NCBI GenBank assembly: GCA_009103225.1
Contig: RHPI01002069.1
Location: 583,378 to 647,377, forward strand
Direction: 5' to 3'
Length of the DNA stretch: 64,000 bases
Source: Chlorokybus atmophyticus
Taxonomy: Eukaryota > Streptophyta > Chlorokybophyceae > Chlorokybales > Chlorokybaceae
The notes beneath the pieces are model-generated. The model did no database searches and was not told the DNA's origin. It saw nothing but the letters and a program-made list of their open reading frames with translations. Position 1 is the stretch's first letter, and each line of letters begins with the position of its first letter. Below, piece after piece: positions 1-12,093 of the stretch. The position numbers were made by a program, and so were the translations under genes.

Positions 1-560
1 CGGCGTGAGAGAGATGGTGTGAGTCACGCCATCTCTGTCTATTGTGCTGTACCAACACTCAGCAGGGCCACTTTCCGCGCTAAACATAATGCACCTGGAA
101 GCACTGAATCCGTGCAGTAGCTTTGCAAGTGAATTGTGGTAACAACTTACGACTTACTGCACTGCACTGCGTTGCACTTACCAGCTGCAGCTGCCCCAGC
201 AGCAGAGTCAACCCGCTGCTGCTTCTGTTGCTGCTGCGCTGCTGCTGCTATTGCTGCTGAGTGTCGCCGGGCAGCCGGACGACGAGGGAGACGTAGCTGC
301 CCAGAGACAATGCTCACCGCAGGCACTGTAGCAGCGCCGCAAGCCGACGCCGACACCGACGCCGTCGCTGCAGTCGCCCACATGCCTCCCCCCTCACTCC
401 CGCCCTGCCGCCGCCGCCAAGGAGAGCAATTGTGCTGAGCATGTGTCCGGACGTGTTGTGCGAGCCTGCTGGTCGTCGGCGGCGGCGGAGGCGGGGGAGG
501 TGGGGCAGGAGGAGGAGGGGGAGGAGGAGGAGGAGAGGGTGCGGTAAGGTGCGGGCCGGC
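1..560. other. Upstream region of the PPR gene, low-complexity
   Basis: No gene is supported here. The stretch has CAG/CTG-rich low complexity (about 180-300) and a strand-asymmetric G-rich run (about 476-540, repeated GGCGG, GGAGG and GGGGAGG blocks) just before the first exon of the PPR gene. Open frames on both strands are compositional: Pro-rich on minus, Arg/Gly-rich on plus. The G-run could form G-quadruplex structures and may belong to the promoter or 5' UTR; that is inference. Confidence 0.5.
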
Positions 561-3330
561 ATGGCGTTGAGGCTGCTGGCTGCGGCAGCTGGGAGGCGAG
601 GAGCGGGCGCAGCGACTGCAGGTAAAAGCTTGCTGCCGGTCGGCAACAGGGGTCCGCTGTTGGTGTATGTGCAAAGTAGCTAGCATTACGCACATAGTAG
701 TCGTTCAAGCGCTGATACTGTTAGGCCGTGGAACCGCGCAATAGCTATTTATAATTGGTTTCGTTACCCAAGTTTGCTAGCCAATGCGAACCAACTGCAG
801 CTTCGCATGCAAATCTGCTTCACAACAGTTTATTGGACGTACAGCAGCGAGCTTGCCGTTGCAAAACGCATGCACCTTCGCATGCACATTTGCATTTGAA
901 CAATCTTATTAGACATAAAGCAGCTGAGTTGTGATGATTTTAACCAAGGACTGGCCTTCTCGCTTGGCTTGCAGGTGACTGATTGCTGTTCACTCAGTCG
1001 TTGTATGCTGCGACTTGTTCCAGTCACATATCATTGCATGGCTGTCAGCAGGGCTGAATGGTACGGTAGAGGCGTTATGGCAGCGGGGACTACCAGCTGC
1101 TGTTGTTGCAGCATTGCAAACAAGCACGAGCAGCAGCACCAGCAGCAGCAGCTATGCTACGGAGGCATGGCGCAATGTGCAGATCTCAAGGCCATACAAC
1201 ATCCACGAGTACAACCAGCGCATTTTCTACCTCTCTCGTCAAAAGATGTGAGAGCAGCAGAGACCTGCCCATGTCAATGGTGAGACAACGGCTGCTGATG
1301 GTTGTTCCTCCACCTTTGCAGGGCTTATCTCATGGTGGACGTAGTGCGGGACATGATGGCCGATGGCGTGACGCCCACGCGCGACACTTTCCACATGTGC
1401 ATCGCAGCTTGCATGCGCGCGGGCCGACTGCAGGAAGTGTTCTACTATTTCGACTTGATGAAGCGCCTGGCGCTCACGCCGGATGTGAGTGCTGCTTATG
1501 AGCACACACGCTATGCTTGCATCACAGCACCAGTAATATTCTAATGGCCATATCAAAAACTGACCACCTGTTTGGTGTGCTGGCGCTTCAGCTGATCCTA
1601 TACAACACGGTGATGAGTGCCTGCGCCAAAGCTCGCCAGCCAGATGCTGCTTTCCAGGTACTGATTGCAATCAGCTTTCGTCAAGGGAGTCATTGTGCTG
1701 TCCGGTGACTGACTGTGTTTTCATTGCCCACCATAGGTTTTTGAGGAGATCTTACGCTCAGGGCAGAAACCAACAGTCAGGTCGTACACGTCGCTACTGA
1801 GTGCGTGCGCAATAAGCGGAAGCGTGCAAAAGGCGTAAGTGGTCTTTGATGAAATTCTACCAGTTTCCTGCAGCTCATGAGATGGTGTTATAGCGGACGG
1901 AGAAGAGCCTATGACCTGTGTGCACGTGCAGCGAAGAAGTCATGGACTGGATGCGCAACGATGGCTTTCCAACAAACCTGTTCCATATCTCGGTGATGAT
2001 GCTCGCATACGCAAACGAACGACCTTCCCGCTCGGATGCCGTTCCAAGGGTAATTTCATAGCATGCAACAGCCTGTTAGGCACAATGCCGAAGTGCACAT
2101 ACAGCACACGTGTGCATGCAGGCAGGCAGGCAGGCAGGCAATCCTTTTGGCAATTTAACTGTGACTGGATTTGCAGTTACAAGGACAGTGTTGTGTCTGT
2201 AGCGTAGCCAGTAGTTGAGTCCGCTTTTACGCAGGTGTTCAAGTTACTTGAGCAAGCGCAGCAGATTCAAGCTGACGAGTTGGACACTGGCGATGCGCAG
2301 CAAGATGATGCTGAGTTGACCAGAGATGAGTTCGACGGCGAGGAGAAATACACCAGCAAATTCAACATGACCTTGCTGTACAACAGAGCTTTGCAGACGT
2401 GTACAGAATTGCGCAACCATCAGGTAAGCAGTAACTAGACAAAGTATAGTACTCCACTTCTGCTCCTACCAAGTTTGCCCTTCGTAATATGCATTCTTTT
2501 TGTTGCTTGATGGGATGCAGGCTGTTCTCCAGCTTATAGAGGACATGGACAAGAACGGCATTGCCAAGGATGGGACGACGTACCATGCACTAACGAGGTC
2601 GTACATGCACAATGGAGAGTACGACGCAGCAATTGCCGCGTTTGAGAGCTTCAGAGGCACCCGCTACATTCCTTCTCTGGACCTGTGCACGCGCCTCTTG
2701 CGGCGCGGGCTCGTGCTCAACACGCCCTCGAGCCTTGCGGGCTGCGAGACGGTCATGAAGGCGATGCAGGAGGTCCAATACTTTCTGAATGTTGGAGACG
2801 GCACCGACATCCTGGAGGCCGCGTGCACCGCCAATGCTGATGCGGTTGCCGACACCGTCTGGAAGCTGCTGAGGTCCCGAAAACGGTTCCCTCGCCAGAT
2901 CGCTTGCAGCAAGTACTACACCAGATTGCAGGTCAGAGCAATACACATGCAGACTGTTGCATGTTACATCTCTCTCACGTGTCTGTTGTTTGCTGGCAAT
3001 GGCTTGTTAGGTTGCACTTCTGGCCGCTTCCACAGGGCCAAGTCAAGATTGTTAACAGTTTTGTGTGTGCATCAGGAGCGTGGAGAGGCCGATGAGGAGC
3101 TGCTCGAGGAGGTGGAGAAGGCCACGCTTCACTCTCATCGCAGGATGTACAGCAGCACTGGGCAAGAGAAGGGTCCCGGTGATGAGGCGGAGCCTTCAGG
3201 ACAACACGATGATGCAGCGCAAGGCAGCGAGAGCAGTCAACCTGATCAAACAAAAAATGAACCAGTAGTAGAGTCTGATGCTGGGCATCAGGCTGATGAG
3301 CGTTCTGAGACAGTTGCCAGTCAACAATAA
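561..3330 (+). CDS. Pentatricopeptide repeat (PPR) protein, organelle-targeted
   Basis: Nine exons join in phase: 561-621, 1112-1247, 1322-1484, 1592-1657, 1737-1834, 1932-2049, 2235-2423, 2521-2931 and 3076-3330, giving about 498 residues. The N-terminus MALRLLAAAAGRRGAG is Arg/Ala-rich and looks like a mitochondrial or plastid presequence. PPR helical pairs follow: DGVTPTRDTFHMCIAACMR, LILYNTVMSACAKARQPD, KPTVRSYTSLLSACAISG and KDGTTYHALTRSYMHNGEYD. PPR proteins bind organelle RNA sequence-specifically and act in its editing, cleavage or stability. The C-terminus is acidic and Gln/Ser-rich, and no DYW or SMR domain is visible. The last intron (2932-3075) is 144 nt and open in frame, so retention would not truncate the product. 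The stop is TAA. Target RNA and organelle cannot be told. Confidence 0.85.
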
Positions 3331-4213
3331 GTGCGTCCTGCGTTGTGCAGCTTCTGTGCGCTTGGGTGAAGTGTCGAGTTTCACAAGTGCGCTGGCGTTC
3401 TCCTGTGAGGTAGCCATACTGATCTGGGACTCAGCGCTAGATAGGCCGTCAACATGACGTTTCATGGCATGCACTTAATGAAGTAGGTTATGTGGGTAGG
3501 CAATTCACAACCTTGGCAGCGACCCAAGCACAATCAAAAACGGGTGCAGCAAGCCCTAATCTCAACGTTTAAGGTTAGGGAGATTGGGAATGCGAGCATA
3601 GTTCAGGTGTCCTACTATAGTCACAGTCCCCAACCCCACCACCGACAACAACGCCAGCAGCGACAATACCAGTGACAAGCAGCGCACATGTATGCACAGT
3701 ACAACAGTGCTGGCCACCGCCATCAAGGCATCGGTGTTAGTTGTGGGGTGTACAAAGCGCGGAGGCTGCCATCCAAGCACAACAGCTGCCTGCCGACGCG
3801 CATCAAAGGCTGTAAGCAGGCGCTATATTTAACGAACACGCAGCGTCGTATTCGCAGGTTTGCAGTGCCTAGTATCGTCAACAACAACTTGCCGCACACA
3901 CTCACACTTGCAGTGCATGTGACATGCACACTACTCGAGCATGCACCCAGCTGACACCAAGAAAGAAACTTCTTTGTGTCGTTTGATTACTAGACAGCTC
4001 ATGGGCAAACAACCACTTGAGGCGCATAGGAGACATCACAAGTCCACGACAAGGAGCAGCTGAGTGTCCCAGCGAACTAGATTGAAACTATGTTAACATC
4101 ACCAAACATCAATGCTACAACTACGCAAGCAAAAAACAGCCTAACAGCAGCAAAACCCAACCTAAACAATGTGCTTGCAAGCGCACCAACGGCTGGAGGA
4201 TAGTGGGTAAAGT
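3331..4213. other. Intergenic, 3' flanks of converging genes
   Basis: This is the 3' UTR and flank of the PPR gene on the left and of the minus-strand CreA-family gene on the right. The two genes converge. I see no gene-like frame, RNA gene or strong repeat. Confidence 0.5.
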
Positions 4214-5871
4214 CTACCTCAATGCTGGTGCTTCTTTGGTCGCTTCATTACCAAAAGACGCCAGAGTTGGGGAGTAGAATGGCACAACGCACACCGATGA
4301 CTTATACTTGCCGATAGACTTGTTGTTTGGGTCCTGAATCCAGTGAGCCATCCAGCTCAGGTTAGCGAAGACAAGCAAGGTGCTTGCCAAAATCAGGGAC
4401 ACATTATCAAAGACTTACATCTCCAAAGCGCGTGCTGTACGTGACGTAAACCAGAGCATTGTGCTTCTTATCAAACACCTGCCAGCCCCACGCGGTGTAA
4501 GCAAGTGCACTGTGGTGCGATTTGATCTGGCCACACGCAACACAATAACATGCATACCCGACGGACGTGGATGGACTTGAAGTTCATGAAGTTTTTGTTG
4601 TCTTCATAAACTTCCTGAGGAGGATTGCGAGTGCAGACTTAGAAAGCACACACGTGCACACGCACGCACATACTTACACGGGGCAAGCGCAAGCCGCTCT
4701 ATGCTGCTACTCTGAATCTTGTAGAGCTTACCTCCCCATCACCACCGCGCAGATTGCCGGTCACGTGCATTGGTCCTGTCTGAGCACAGGACAAAGAGGC
4801 CTGCCCACCAACAACATACGCGTTGCACACGGATCGGAATGACATGTGATGCAAGTTGCATCATGCAATTGGTATTGGAACCAGTAAACAAAGACTGGCT
4901 GCATTGACGCAGCAGCAAGATGCTATGAGCCTGAGTACAAATGCAAGTCACAGTCAACCGTAGCAATCCCATCTTTAGGTTTGAACAGACTGCTTACTTG
5001 GCTGGGCTCATTGAAGAAGTCTTTTGACAGCTTGTCCATGAGGTTGCGCTTGAAATCTGACAGATAGATCGTCACACCTTCAACCTGGCAACCATTCCGC
5101 ATCAGCACTATTTGTGCGCAAAAGGTTACGTGACGTCGCCACGTTACTGGTGCAACGCCTGATTGGCTCTCTAAATTTCACACTTCAAATCACATAAGCG
5201 CATGCAACTGCGGGCATGCAACACTCGCCTTGGGATCTTCGATGGAGACCACCTCGATGCTGTCCCTGAATATCAACCCGCTGCCAGCGAACTCAGCAAC
5301 CTGAGTAAACACGTAAGCATTACCGTCAGTAACAAGCCCACAAGCATGACTTATAACCCATGTGCCTGTGAAAGTAGAATGAGCTTCCCGTGCAAAGCAC
5401 CTAACGACCAGTGCATGCCAATGGGCAACACATGGGCCAGCGACAAGGACTGCCATGTATTGCTGTAATCAGAGTATCATGAAAGGAATGCATAAGTTAG
5501 CAAGTTTGCTTATGTGGTCCTGCTTGTTCATGTAGGGCCGGCTGTTTCTGAGTACCACATGGCACGGGTGCGAGGAAGAGGACAAAGTGCACACCGGGCG
5601 CAACTACCTTCTCAACAGCAAAGGCGGGGTGAGCGGTCACCATTAAAGCTCCTGCAGCTGCCACAGCCGCTGCAGCTGCCTTGCGTACAGCCACCCCTGT
5701 GCTGCTGCTGCTGTTGGCGGAACAGGACACAGTGCAGAGCCCTCTCTGCAGCTTCGGCGCAGCTGCGGCGGCATTGTGCCGGCTACGAAGCGACGAAGGC
5801 GATGGCGATGGCGAGCATGAGGACGGCAACGTCACTACCCGCAACAAGGACGCCGACGCCGCCGACGCCAT
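4214..5871 (-). CDS. CreA-family protein, predicted thylakoid lumen
   Basis: Seven exons on the minus strand join in phase: 5871-5608, 5300-5229, 5084-4998, 4800-4732, 4614-4558, 4478-4419 and 4333-4214, giving 242 residues. The mature part follows the plant/cyanobacterial CreA pattern: GSGLIFRDSIEVVSIEDPK, then GVTIYLSDFKR, SLSCAQTGPM, EVYEDNKNF, HNALVYVTYSTRFGD and KYKSSVCVVPF. The leader looks bipartite: a Ser/Ala/Arg plastid transit peptide (MASAASASLL), then an Ala-rich hydrophobic stretch ending AHPAFA-VEK, a typical AxA lumen-processing site. The second intron starts with GC (AAG|gcgagt), a GC-AG intron. The function of the CreA family is poorly known. The start was chosen at the ATG that begins the transit peptide; an upstream GTG frame exists but is not needed. 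Confidence 0.8.
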
Positions 5872-7508
5872 CGCACTGCAGGCGGAGACGAAGCGGACTG
5901 TCGCTCTGCATGCTGAGCCGAAGCTTGCTAGCGTGGTGGTACACTGCAGGACGATCGTAGCCGTCAAGTGTCGGGTAATGCACGCCACGCGTACGTCTAC
6001 AAAAGCCGCCACATGTGCAATTGGCACTGTATTACACTGTTAAACAGCGTGTGGTGTAGACCTTGCAACATGCTGATGAGACCTACAGTGCGTGCTACTA
6101 TATAGGCTATTTATGCAAGCTGAGGCACATGCAAGTTGCATGCCACACAAGTTGTGACACAACTTCAAGAAACAATCATTGATGATTGCATGCAAGTTAT
6201 AAAACTTTAGTGCATGCAATTTTATGCTTGTCATTCATGCTTGTTGTGTACAATAGCCATTATTATTGCGTAGTATTATGCTCCGATGTATGTAGTTAAA
6301 TTTAATTGCTTGTGGTGTGCTGGCTTGGTTTTAAGTGCAAATGCATCCACATGGTTGCGCATGTGTGGCACAACCTATTCAATAAATGCGTTATTGCACG
6401 AGTATCATAACATAATATAAGAGTTGTTGAATAGCAAACACGCAACGAGGGCCGAATGCAAGCAACATGCATATGTGCATGCATGTAATACAACGTTATG
6501 TGAGTGTGATAGCTACACTACTGCTATTATATGAACATTCATTATTGCAATCGTAAAGATTGTGATATGAAACATCACATATTGCAATTGATCCGTGCAC
6601 ATGCTTATTGATACCGATGCCATGTAAGATGTAGAGGTAGAATTGGTTGCGCCTTATTTGTAACCGTTGCGATTATGTATGCCAATTATTGTAATTATGC
6701 ACGCACAACTTCTGTGCTATGATCATCTACCATGCACAAGTTGCCAACACATTGTGCACAATAGGTGGTATGTATCATTGAGGGTATTGCCATAAGCCCT
6801 TCAAGTTGATGTCATTGATTTTGAGCAGGTGAACAATCAACAAGGTCAACAACTGTCGATTAAAGTGTTACTGTTGAAGATACATAGCCACCAAAAGCAC
6901 GGTTCATAGCTGCGGCCTATACATTGATACCGAACAGCAAGCAACCTCAGTCCATTGGCATAACACGTAGCCATGGCCACCACTCAAGCCGAAAGCTGGA
7001 ACATGTACACCACAACCTTTAGCGGAAATACTCAACTACACACATATAACTTGTTCGTACATGGAGCAGGCGATGCCCTTAAAAAAATAAGTGATCAACA
7101 TCCCTATGGGAAACAGTGTGGGAGCTTAATTGTTCAATGAACTTTTGTACATGTTTGAGTTCGATCTCATCCTTATGTTGCTACAAGTTGTGTAGATTTA
7201 ATTGCTGCGTTTGCTAATAACATAGTGCGTTATGTTGATGTTGTCTTTTGTATGAATGTTCCCGATTCGCAACAAATCATGTATCAAGGAGACAACGTGT
7301 TTACAGAAGGTATGTGTCCGAATGATATGTTACAACTCACGTTGACACAGCAAGGTCCTGCGATGCCGTCTTGAGATTTGCAAGTCTTTCAGCATGCTAG
7401 CATAGGTTTGTGCACAACATCATATTTCAAGCAGTCGTTACCAGCGTTTGCAAACATACCGGTTCGCTGTGCACTACATCTCGAGTCAAACTTGAACAAG
7501 CAGGGCAA
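5872..7508. other. Intergenic, AT-rich
   Basis: This lies upstream of the CreA-family gene. It is markedly AT-rich from about 6100 to 7380, with many short TGCATGCA-type palindromic words (for example near 6190 and 6470). No frame has coding character and no RNA gene is recognised. Confidence 0.45.
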
Positions 7509-9220
7509 ACATGGTGTGGTGTGGACGCAGTGCATACGTTTTAGGCGGTTATGCACACTCAAGTCAGCCTTCTTAACAGCTATGGGCATGTTGATCAACG
7601 CATGCGCTCAGAAGGTCACAGTCTGCGCCAGTTACTCAAGCTCTTATAAGCGCGTTTGTTTAATTGCAATGAATTGTGGTATGGTTGGTCCGCACGCTTT
7701 ATGTATCATGCTATCCTTCGTGCAGCAAGAACATGAGGGGAGCGTGAAAACGCCCTTATATGGGTGTTTCAATAAACGCCTCCAATGCTTGGACATGTGC
7801 CAACCTGTATGTGGGCTGTTGCTACTGCACAGGCTTTTTTAATTGCAAAGGCGCACACGCACAAGCACACAACAAACGACACCCCTGCATGTATGACTCT
7901 TGCATTGCTGTTGACAAATTGCTCGGCCGCTTGCTCTTGCTCATGTCCTGCTGACTAGCTACTTGTGCACTTGCTCTGGCTCTTGCTCTGGCACTGCACT
8001 CTCGGGTACTTGCATGCTACTGCCTGCTACTAGCAAGCAATGCGACTCCCAAGTTGTGCCAGCGCGCGAACCCTAAACTTGGTTGAAAAGGCTCCACTGC
8101 CCAGTGGGTAACTGGCAGTAGCACGTTGCCCCTGTTTGGGACGTTGATAACTGTGGCGCTGCTCACACAGGTACGGCACTGTTGACTTGGTCGTGCTAGC
8201 TTGTGGGTGGTGCTGCTCTGGGGCCCAGCGCACTGCTTCTTTTATTGCTGCTCTTATTTGCAGCTCTTCGTGCTGTTTGCACGTCCAATTCTGACTTGGT
8301 TGTTTGCCTACCTTGCCTGCCGTTCATCACCTACTGTGTGCTCGTGTGTACAAAAGAATGTCGACGGAATCAACTGCATGCAATGCATGCTTTGCACATA
8401 CACACAGCATGCATGACATGCATCACACACGCATAGGCAACAACAGCACTCAGTTCAGCAATCGCCACCGGGCTACTTTATTACCTCCATCTACCTCTGT
8501 GTGCATTAACTTTGATGTCCTGCTACTGTATTTGCCTATACATCATAAATGACGTTTTGCCATCAATGGTTATGCCTTTTGTGAACAAGTACCTGCTGTA
8601 CTTTTATACAACAATGCAAATCCTTTATTAAAACTGCATGTGTAGCCACAATAACACCAATAAAGGGTGCCTCAAGGGAAGGTACGGGCCCTGTTCTCTA
8701 GTCACATCTTGCTTGCTTCACTAGTTACTTCTCTACCTGATTCTCTAGTTGTCTGTGGCTTCTCTGTTACATTTCGCTTGCTTTGTGCTTCATTCTCTAT
8801 GTGCTACACCTTGTAATTGGCGATCATTCAAGTAACATGCTACCTGTTGTGTATGACAACAAGCTGTGACTCCATGCAAAACCCGCAACCTGTGCAACAA
8901 CGGTACGTACTCGTAGCATAGCATGGCACAAATTACTGCAAATGCTCAAGCAGCTAGCATGCATGAGGAGGAGCATACGCCATGTATTAATGTGGTCCAT
9001 GTCATACGCGTAGATGGTATGCATGCAGACACAAAAGGGATGGGAAGCTCCATGCGTGTGCACTCGCTTGGCAGCGATCCCATAACTTGACATTGCAGAA
9101 CTGTACAGCAGCCAGCTTACTTTTGTAAACGAGCTAGACAAAAGCTAACCAACTCAGCATACCCTGTGGTCAAGCAATGTGACACTAAAGTATTGACTGC
9201 AGATCAGCATCCTGGCGAGC
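7509..9220. repeat. Segmental duplication copy 1, with truncated SNU114 3' end
   Basis: This 1.7-kb stretch is nearly identical to 20135-22248 in the same orientation. Matching anchors are GAGGGGAGCGTGAAAACGCC (7736 and 20768), the block at about 8640-8830, and the end GATCAGCATCCTGGCGAGC. Relative to copy 2 it lacks about 0.4 kb near 7556. Its right end (9188-9220) holds the last codons of the minus-strand SNU114 gene ([12 protein letters not shown] and its TAG stop) and then stops abruptly, so this fragment is a pseudogene tail. Copy 2 runs on into the intact gene and is therefore the original. Confidence 0.85.
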
Positions 9221-9239
9221 AATAGCTGGTCACAAGCTA

Positions 9240-9540
9240 GCTTGTGGGACTGCAATGGTAGTCAGTGCTTAGCTTAGCTACTTGGCCTGTTGCAGCTAGC
9301 TTGCGGGGCGACAGGCTAACGCCGGTAGCTTCAGTCAGTGTAGTGCTTAGCTTAGCTTCCTGGGCGGTAGCTACAGTCAGTAGTGCTTACCTCAGCTTGC
9401 GCGGTGGTAGCTACAGTAGTGCTTACTTCAGCTTCCGTGGCGGTGGCTACAGTCAGCAGTGCTTAGCATGGCTTGCGGGGCGGTAGCGCCAATAGTGCTT
9501 AGCTTAGCTTGCGGGATGGCGGGGGCGGGGGCGGAAGCTG
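9240..9540. repeat. Degenerate tandem repeat of about 40-46 bp
   Basis: At least five imperfect units built on AGTGCTTAGCTTAGCTTGCG and GGCGGTAGCTACAGTCAGT follow each other. They start just inside the junction with duplication copy 1. No coding sense is seen. It may mark the left edge of the foreign insert. Confidence 0.6.
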
Positions 9541-9593
9541 CATTGGCATGTTACAGCTAGCTTGCGGTTGCCGGTGGCGGTCAGTGTACTGCC

Positions 9594-9726
9594 ATGAAGT
9601 GGTCAGCTGAGCAGCAGCTGGGTAGAACTGACACTATCAAGCTAGAGAAAGCCATTTGTGAAGCGGTTGAACTGCTGAAAGAGGGCAGCAGTGCTGCAAC
9701 CACCATGCAGGGAGGGGGCTGCCAAA
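9594..9726 (+). CDS. Possible first exon or short ORF at left side of the insert
   Basis: An ATG opens a protein-like stretch (MKWSAEQQLGRTDTIKLEKA, then Glu/Leu-rich) of 44 codons ending at a good donor, CAAA|gtgagt. The phase does not match the next supported exon (10364), so it is either a separate short gene or a non-coding exon. No family is recognised. Confidence 0.3.
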
Positions 9727-9800
9727 GTGAGTAGCACATCCACTTACTATTGGTTGCCACACATGCTTTGCTTTATTAGTCCCACACAAGTTCTATTCAT

Positions 9801-10083
9801 CTGATCAGTTGCCCCCAGCTGCAAGCATGTGCACTGTGCTCTCCTTTCAGCTGATCAGCTGCCCCCAGCTGCAAGCATGTGCACTGTGCTCTCCTTTCAG
9901 CTGATCAGTTGCCCCCAGCTGCAAGCATGTGCACTGTGCTCTCCTTTCAGCCGATCAGTTGCCCCCAGTTGTAAGCATGTGCACTGTGCTCTCCATTCAG
10001 CTGATCAGTTGCCCCCAGCTGCAAGCATGTGCATTGTGCTCTCCTTTCAGCTGATCAGTTGCCCCCAGCTGCAAGCATGTGCA
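9801..10083. repeat. 50-bp minisatellite, about 5.7 copies
   Basis: Units begin at 9801, 9851, 9901, 9951, 10001 and 10051 (last one partial), each starting CTGATCAGTTGCCCCCAGCT and ending CTCCTTTCAG. Variation between units is a few single-base changes. Fifty is not a multiple of three, so the open frame across it is not a repeat protein. Each unit ends in a polypyrimidine-CAG that resembles a splice acceptor. Confidence 0.9.
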
Positions 10084-10323
10084 GCCAAGGAACAATCTTA
10101 CATTCCATTGATAGGGCTCTCCTTTTCCTGCTTTCTTGCCTTGTTCATAACGCAGTGAACGTGTATAGCTGGTCACTTGGCTTTTCTTGTTGCCATTAAG
10201 AGGCTAGCAAGACACATTGCAGGCACTGATGTGCAGTCCGACTGCTCAGTCACTTTCAATCAAGCGCGGGATCTCTTCTGAGCAACACTCTTCACTCAAC
10301 TCTTCTTGTTGCCTTTGAGAGGT

Positions 10324-10349
10324 TGAGCTAGTATTGCAGTTCTAGCTCA
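10324..10349. repeat. Palindromic hairpin motif, copy 1
   Basis: The arms TGAGCTAG and CTAGCTCA flank a 10-nt centre (TATTGCAGTT). It lies 14 nt upstream of the ATG of the plus-strand insert gene. It is the leftmost member of a family whose consensus core is CTAGTACTGCAGTACTAG. Confidence 0.7.
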
Positions 10350-10363
10350 GCAATTGATATTGT

Positions 10364-12093
10364 ATGAAGCCACTACAGCAACATTAACTTCATAAGCAAT
10401 GTCCTAAAAAGCAGAGCTTGATTGTTCAGTCGCACTTACTCGACCGCAAAAGCTCATTTGAGCAGCATGCAGCTCAGGTTGAAAAGGAACACTTAGGTGA
10501 GTTCACCGATTGCAACATAATGCTAAGCAAAGTACATTGCCAAGCATGTACGTCTAACTCTTGTGTTCATCTATCAGCCGTGCAGTACAGCAATATGACA
10601 TGCAACGAGCTAAGGGCGGAATTCAAAGCCAAGAAAATTTGGTTCCAATGCAATCTACTCAAGGCGTTGTTGTTGAAGACGCTGTGCATAGCTCTGCAAT
10701 TACCTGTTTAAGAGCCAGGCCCTAGACGCTATGCAAAAGCTGATCCTGCATCCGGAGTTGAGTAGCGCAAGCGGCCCGCCGGTGCCGTAGAGATCCCAGC
10801 GTGCGCAATGCATATACAATGAGTGATCTGCACTATACAAGTGGGACTCTGCTCTTGCTTTGATATACCAGTTTGTATTGCACAGAGAAAGTCGATGTGT
10901 CATGGAAGATTGCATGCGCGCCTGAAAAGTTTGTAGTGATTTCTGCACAGCGCATATCAGGGAACGGAAGATGCAGGAGGACCCAAAGTAAGCCATGTGG
11001 TTATTATCCCATGTGTACTGATACGAGACAAGTTATGCTTATCATGATGTATGATCAGTTCCTGGAAATGCGCGGAGGCAGACTGCACCAACAAAGATAT
11101 GAAGGTCGTTTCATATTCTACCAGCACTATTTGGAGAAGTGGAGCCAGCGATGTCCTCAGTAAGCGAATACTACAGCACTGCAATGTCTCAGTTTGTCTT
11201 ATGATGTACTTAATGACGCGTGTGCTCAGAGAACGAGAATGTGAAATCGACCAATGTGACAAGCTCACCGTGAGAATAGATCTGCCCAAGTGCAAAGCAC
11301 ACAAGAACCCAGCAAGACCATGCCATACTTGTAATGGGACAATTCGTGAGGGTAGGGCTGGCCGAAAGTGCTGGAATTGCACATTTACAAAGATGGCACA
11401 AAAACGGTTCCCCGGGTGAGTGCTATGCAGACAATGCATACTTTATACCATGCGATGGCAAGGTATTTACTGTGGATGCATTGGCAGAATGGGACCAGCA
11501 GACGCTGTGGAGCTGGTGCGTAGATTGAACAAAAGCAAAATGGCAGAAAAGGGCAGGAAGCGAACCAGACATGTCTCTGTACTCCCTTTTTAGGAGATGA
11601 TGCGGATGCATTTGATCAGCCGTGCTGTAGATGCTTTAAGAATTAAAGAATTAGACGTCTACCCGTGGTGCCCAGGAAGGTGTTGGGGTCCTGGGTGTGC
11701 TCGAACGAAGACATTAAGGAGCGAATGGTTGAGCTCTTTGGAGAATGGGATGTAAGCATATACGAGATAGCTTACAGATTGCGGATGTTATGTAGGCTGA
11801 TGAGTGGTACAGTACACATTAAGTGACATATACCATGACTGCAGGGCCTTATCAGAGATGACAATTATCAGGAGCTTTGGGTTGCAGATCATTTTCCTCC
11901 TTTGGATTCTTTCGACTTGAGTGACGAAGAGCGGCAGAAGATAGCATTTTCATACAGGAATGTCTGGCCATGCCCTGATGCTTTCAACAGTTGGAAGGGC
12001 GCGAGAGTGATTCCGCCCATACCATGGCAGAATTTCTCAAGTGGCTTCGCACCCCTTTTCGGACCCTAAAAAAGAAGCGCAAGAACTCTGTGA
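10364..12093 (+). CDS. Cys-rich protein of the insert, readable only with TAA/TAG as sense
   Basis: Seven exons join in phase: 10364-10496, 10578-10781, 10886-10987, 11033-11159, 11230-11415, 11499-11751 and 11845-12093, about 415 residues, if TAA/TAG are read as amino acids. In-frame TAR codons lie at 10385 (TAA), 10709 (TAA), 10763 (TAG), 11521 (TAG), 11644 (TAA) and 12067 (TAA). The first TGA in frame is at 12091. Around 10600 a short helix-rich stretch (MTCNELRAEFKAKKIWFQ) recalls a SAP motif. Around 11230-11640 there is a Cys cluster (ECEIDQC, PCHTCNGTIREG, RKCWNC, CLCTPFLGDD, PCCRCFKN) that looks zinc-binding. One intron is only 45 nt. The donor after 10781 (gtgccg) is weak. Function unknown. 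It could instead be a decayed pseudogene. Confidence 0.5.

Noticed and set aside
147-695. Pro-rich minus-strand frames before the PPR gene
   Set aside because: They are explained by the G-rich run and CAG-rich DNA; no domain or splice support.
9188-9220. A second SNU114 gene
   Set aside because: Only the last codons are present; it is the edge of the segmental duplication.
9801-10083. CRISPR-like array or repeat protein
   Set aside because: Units are contiguous with no spacers, the DNA is eukaryotic, and 50 is not a multiple of three.
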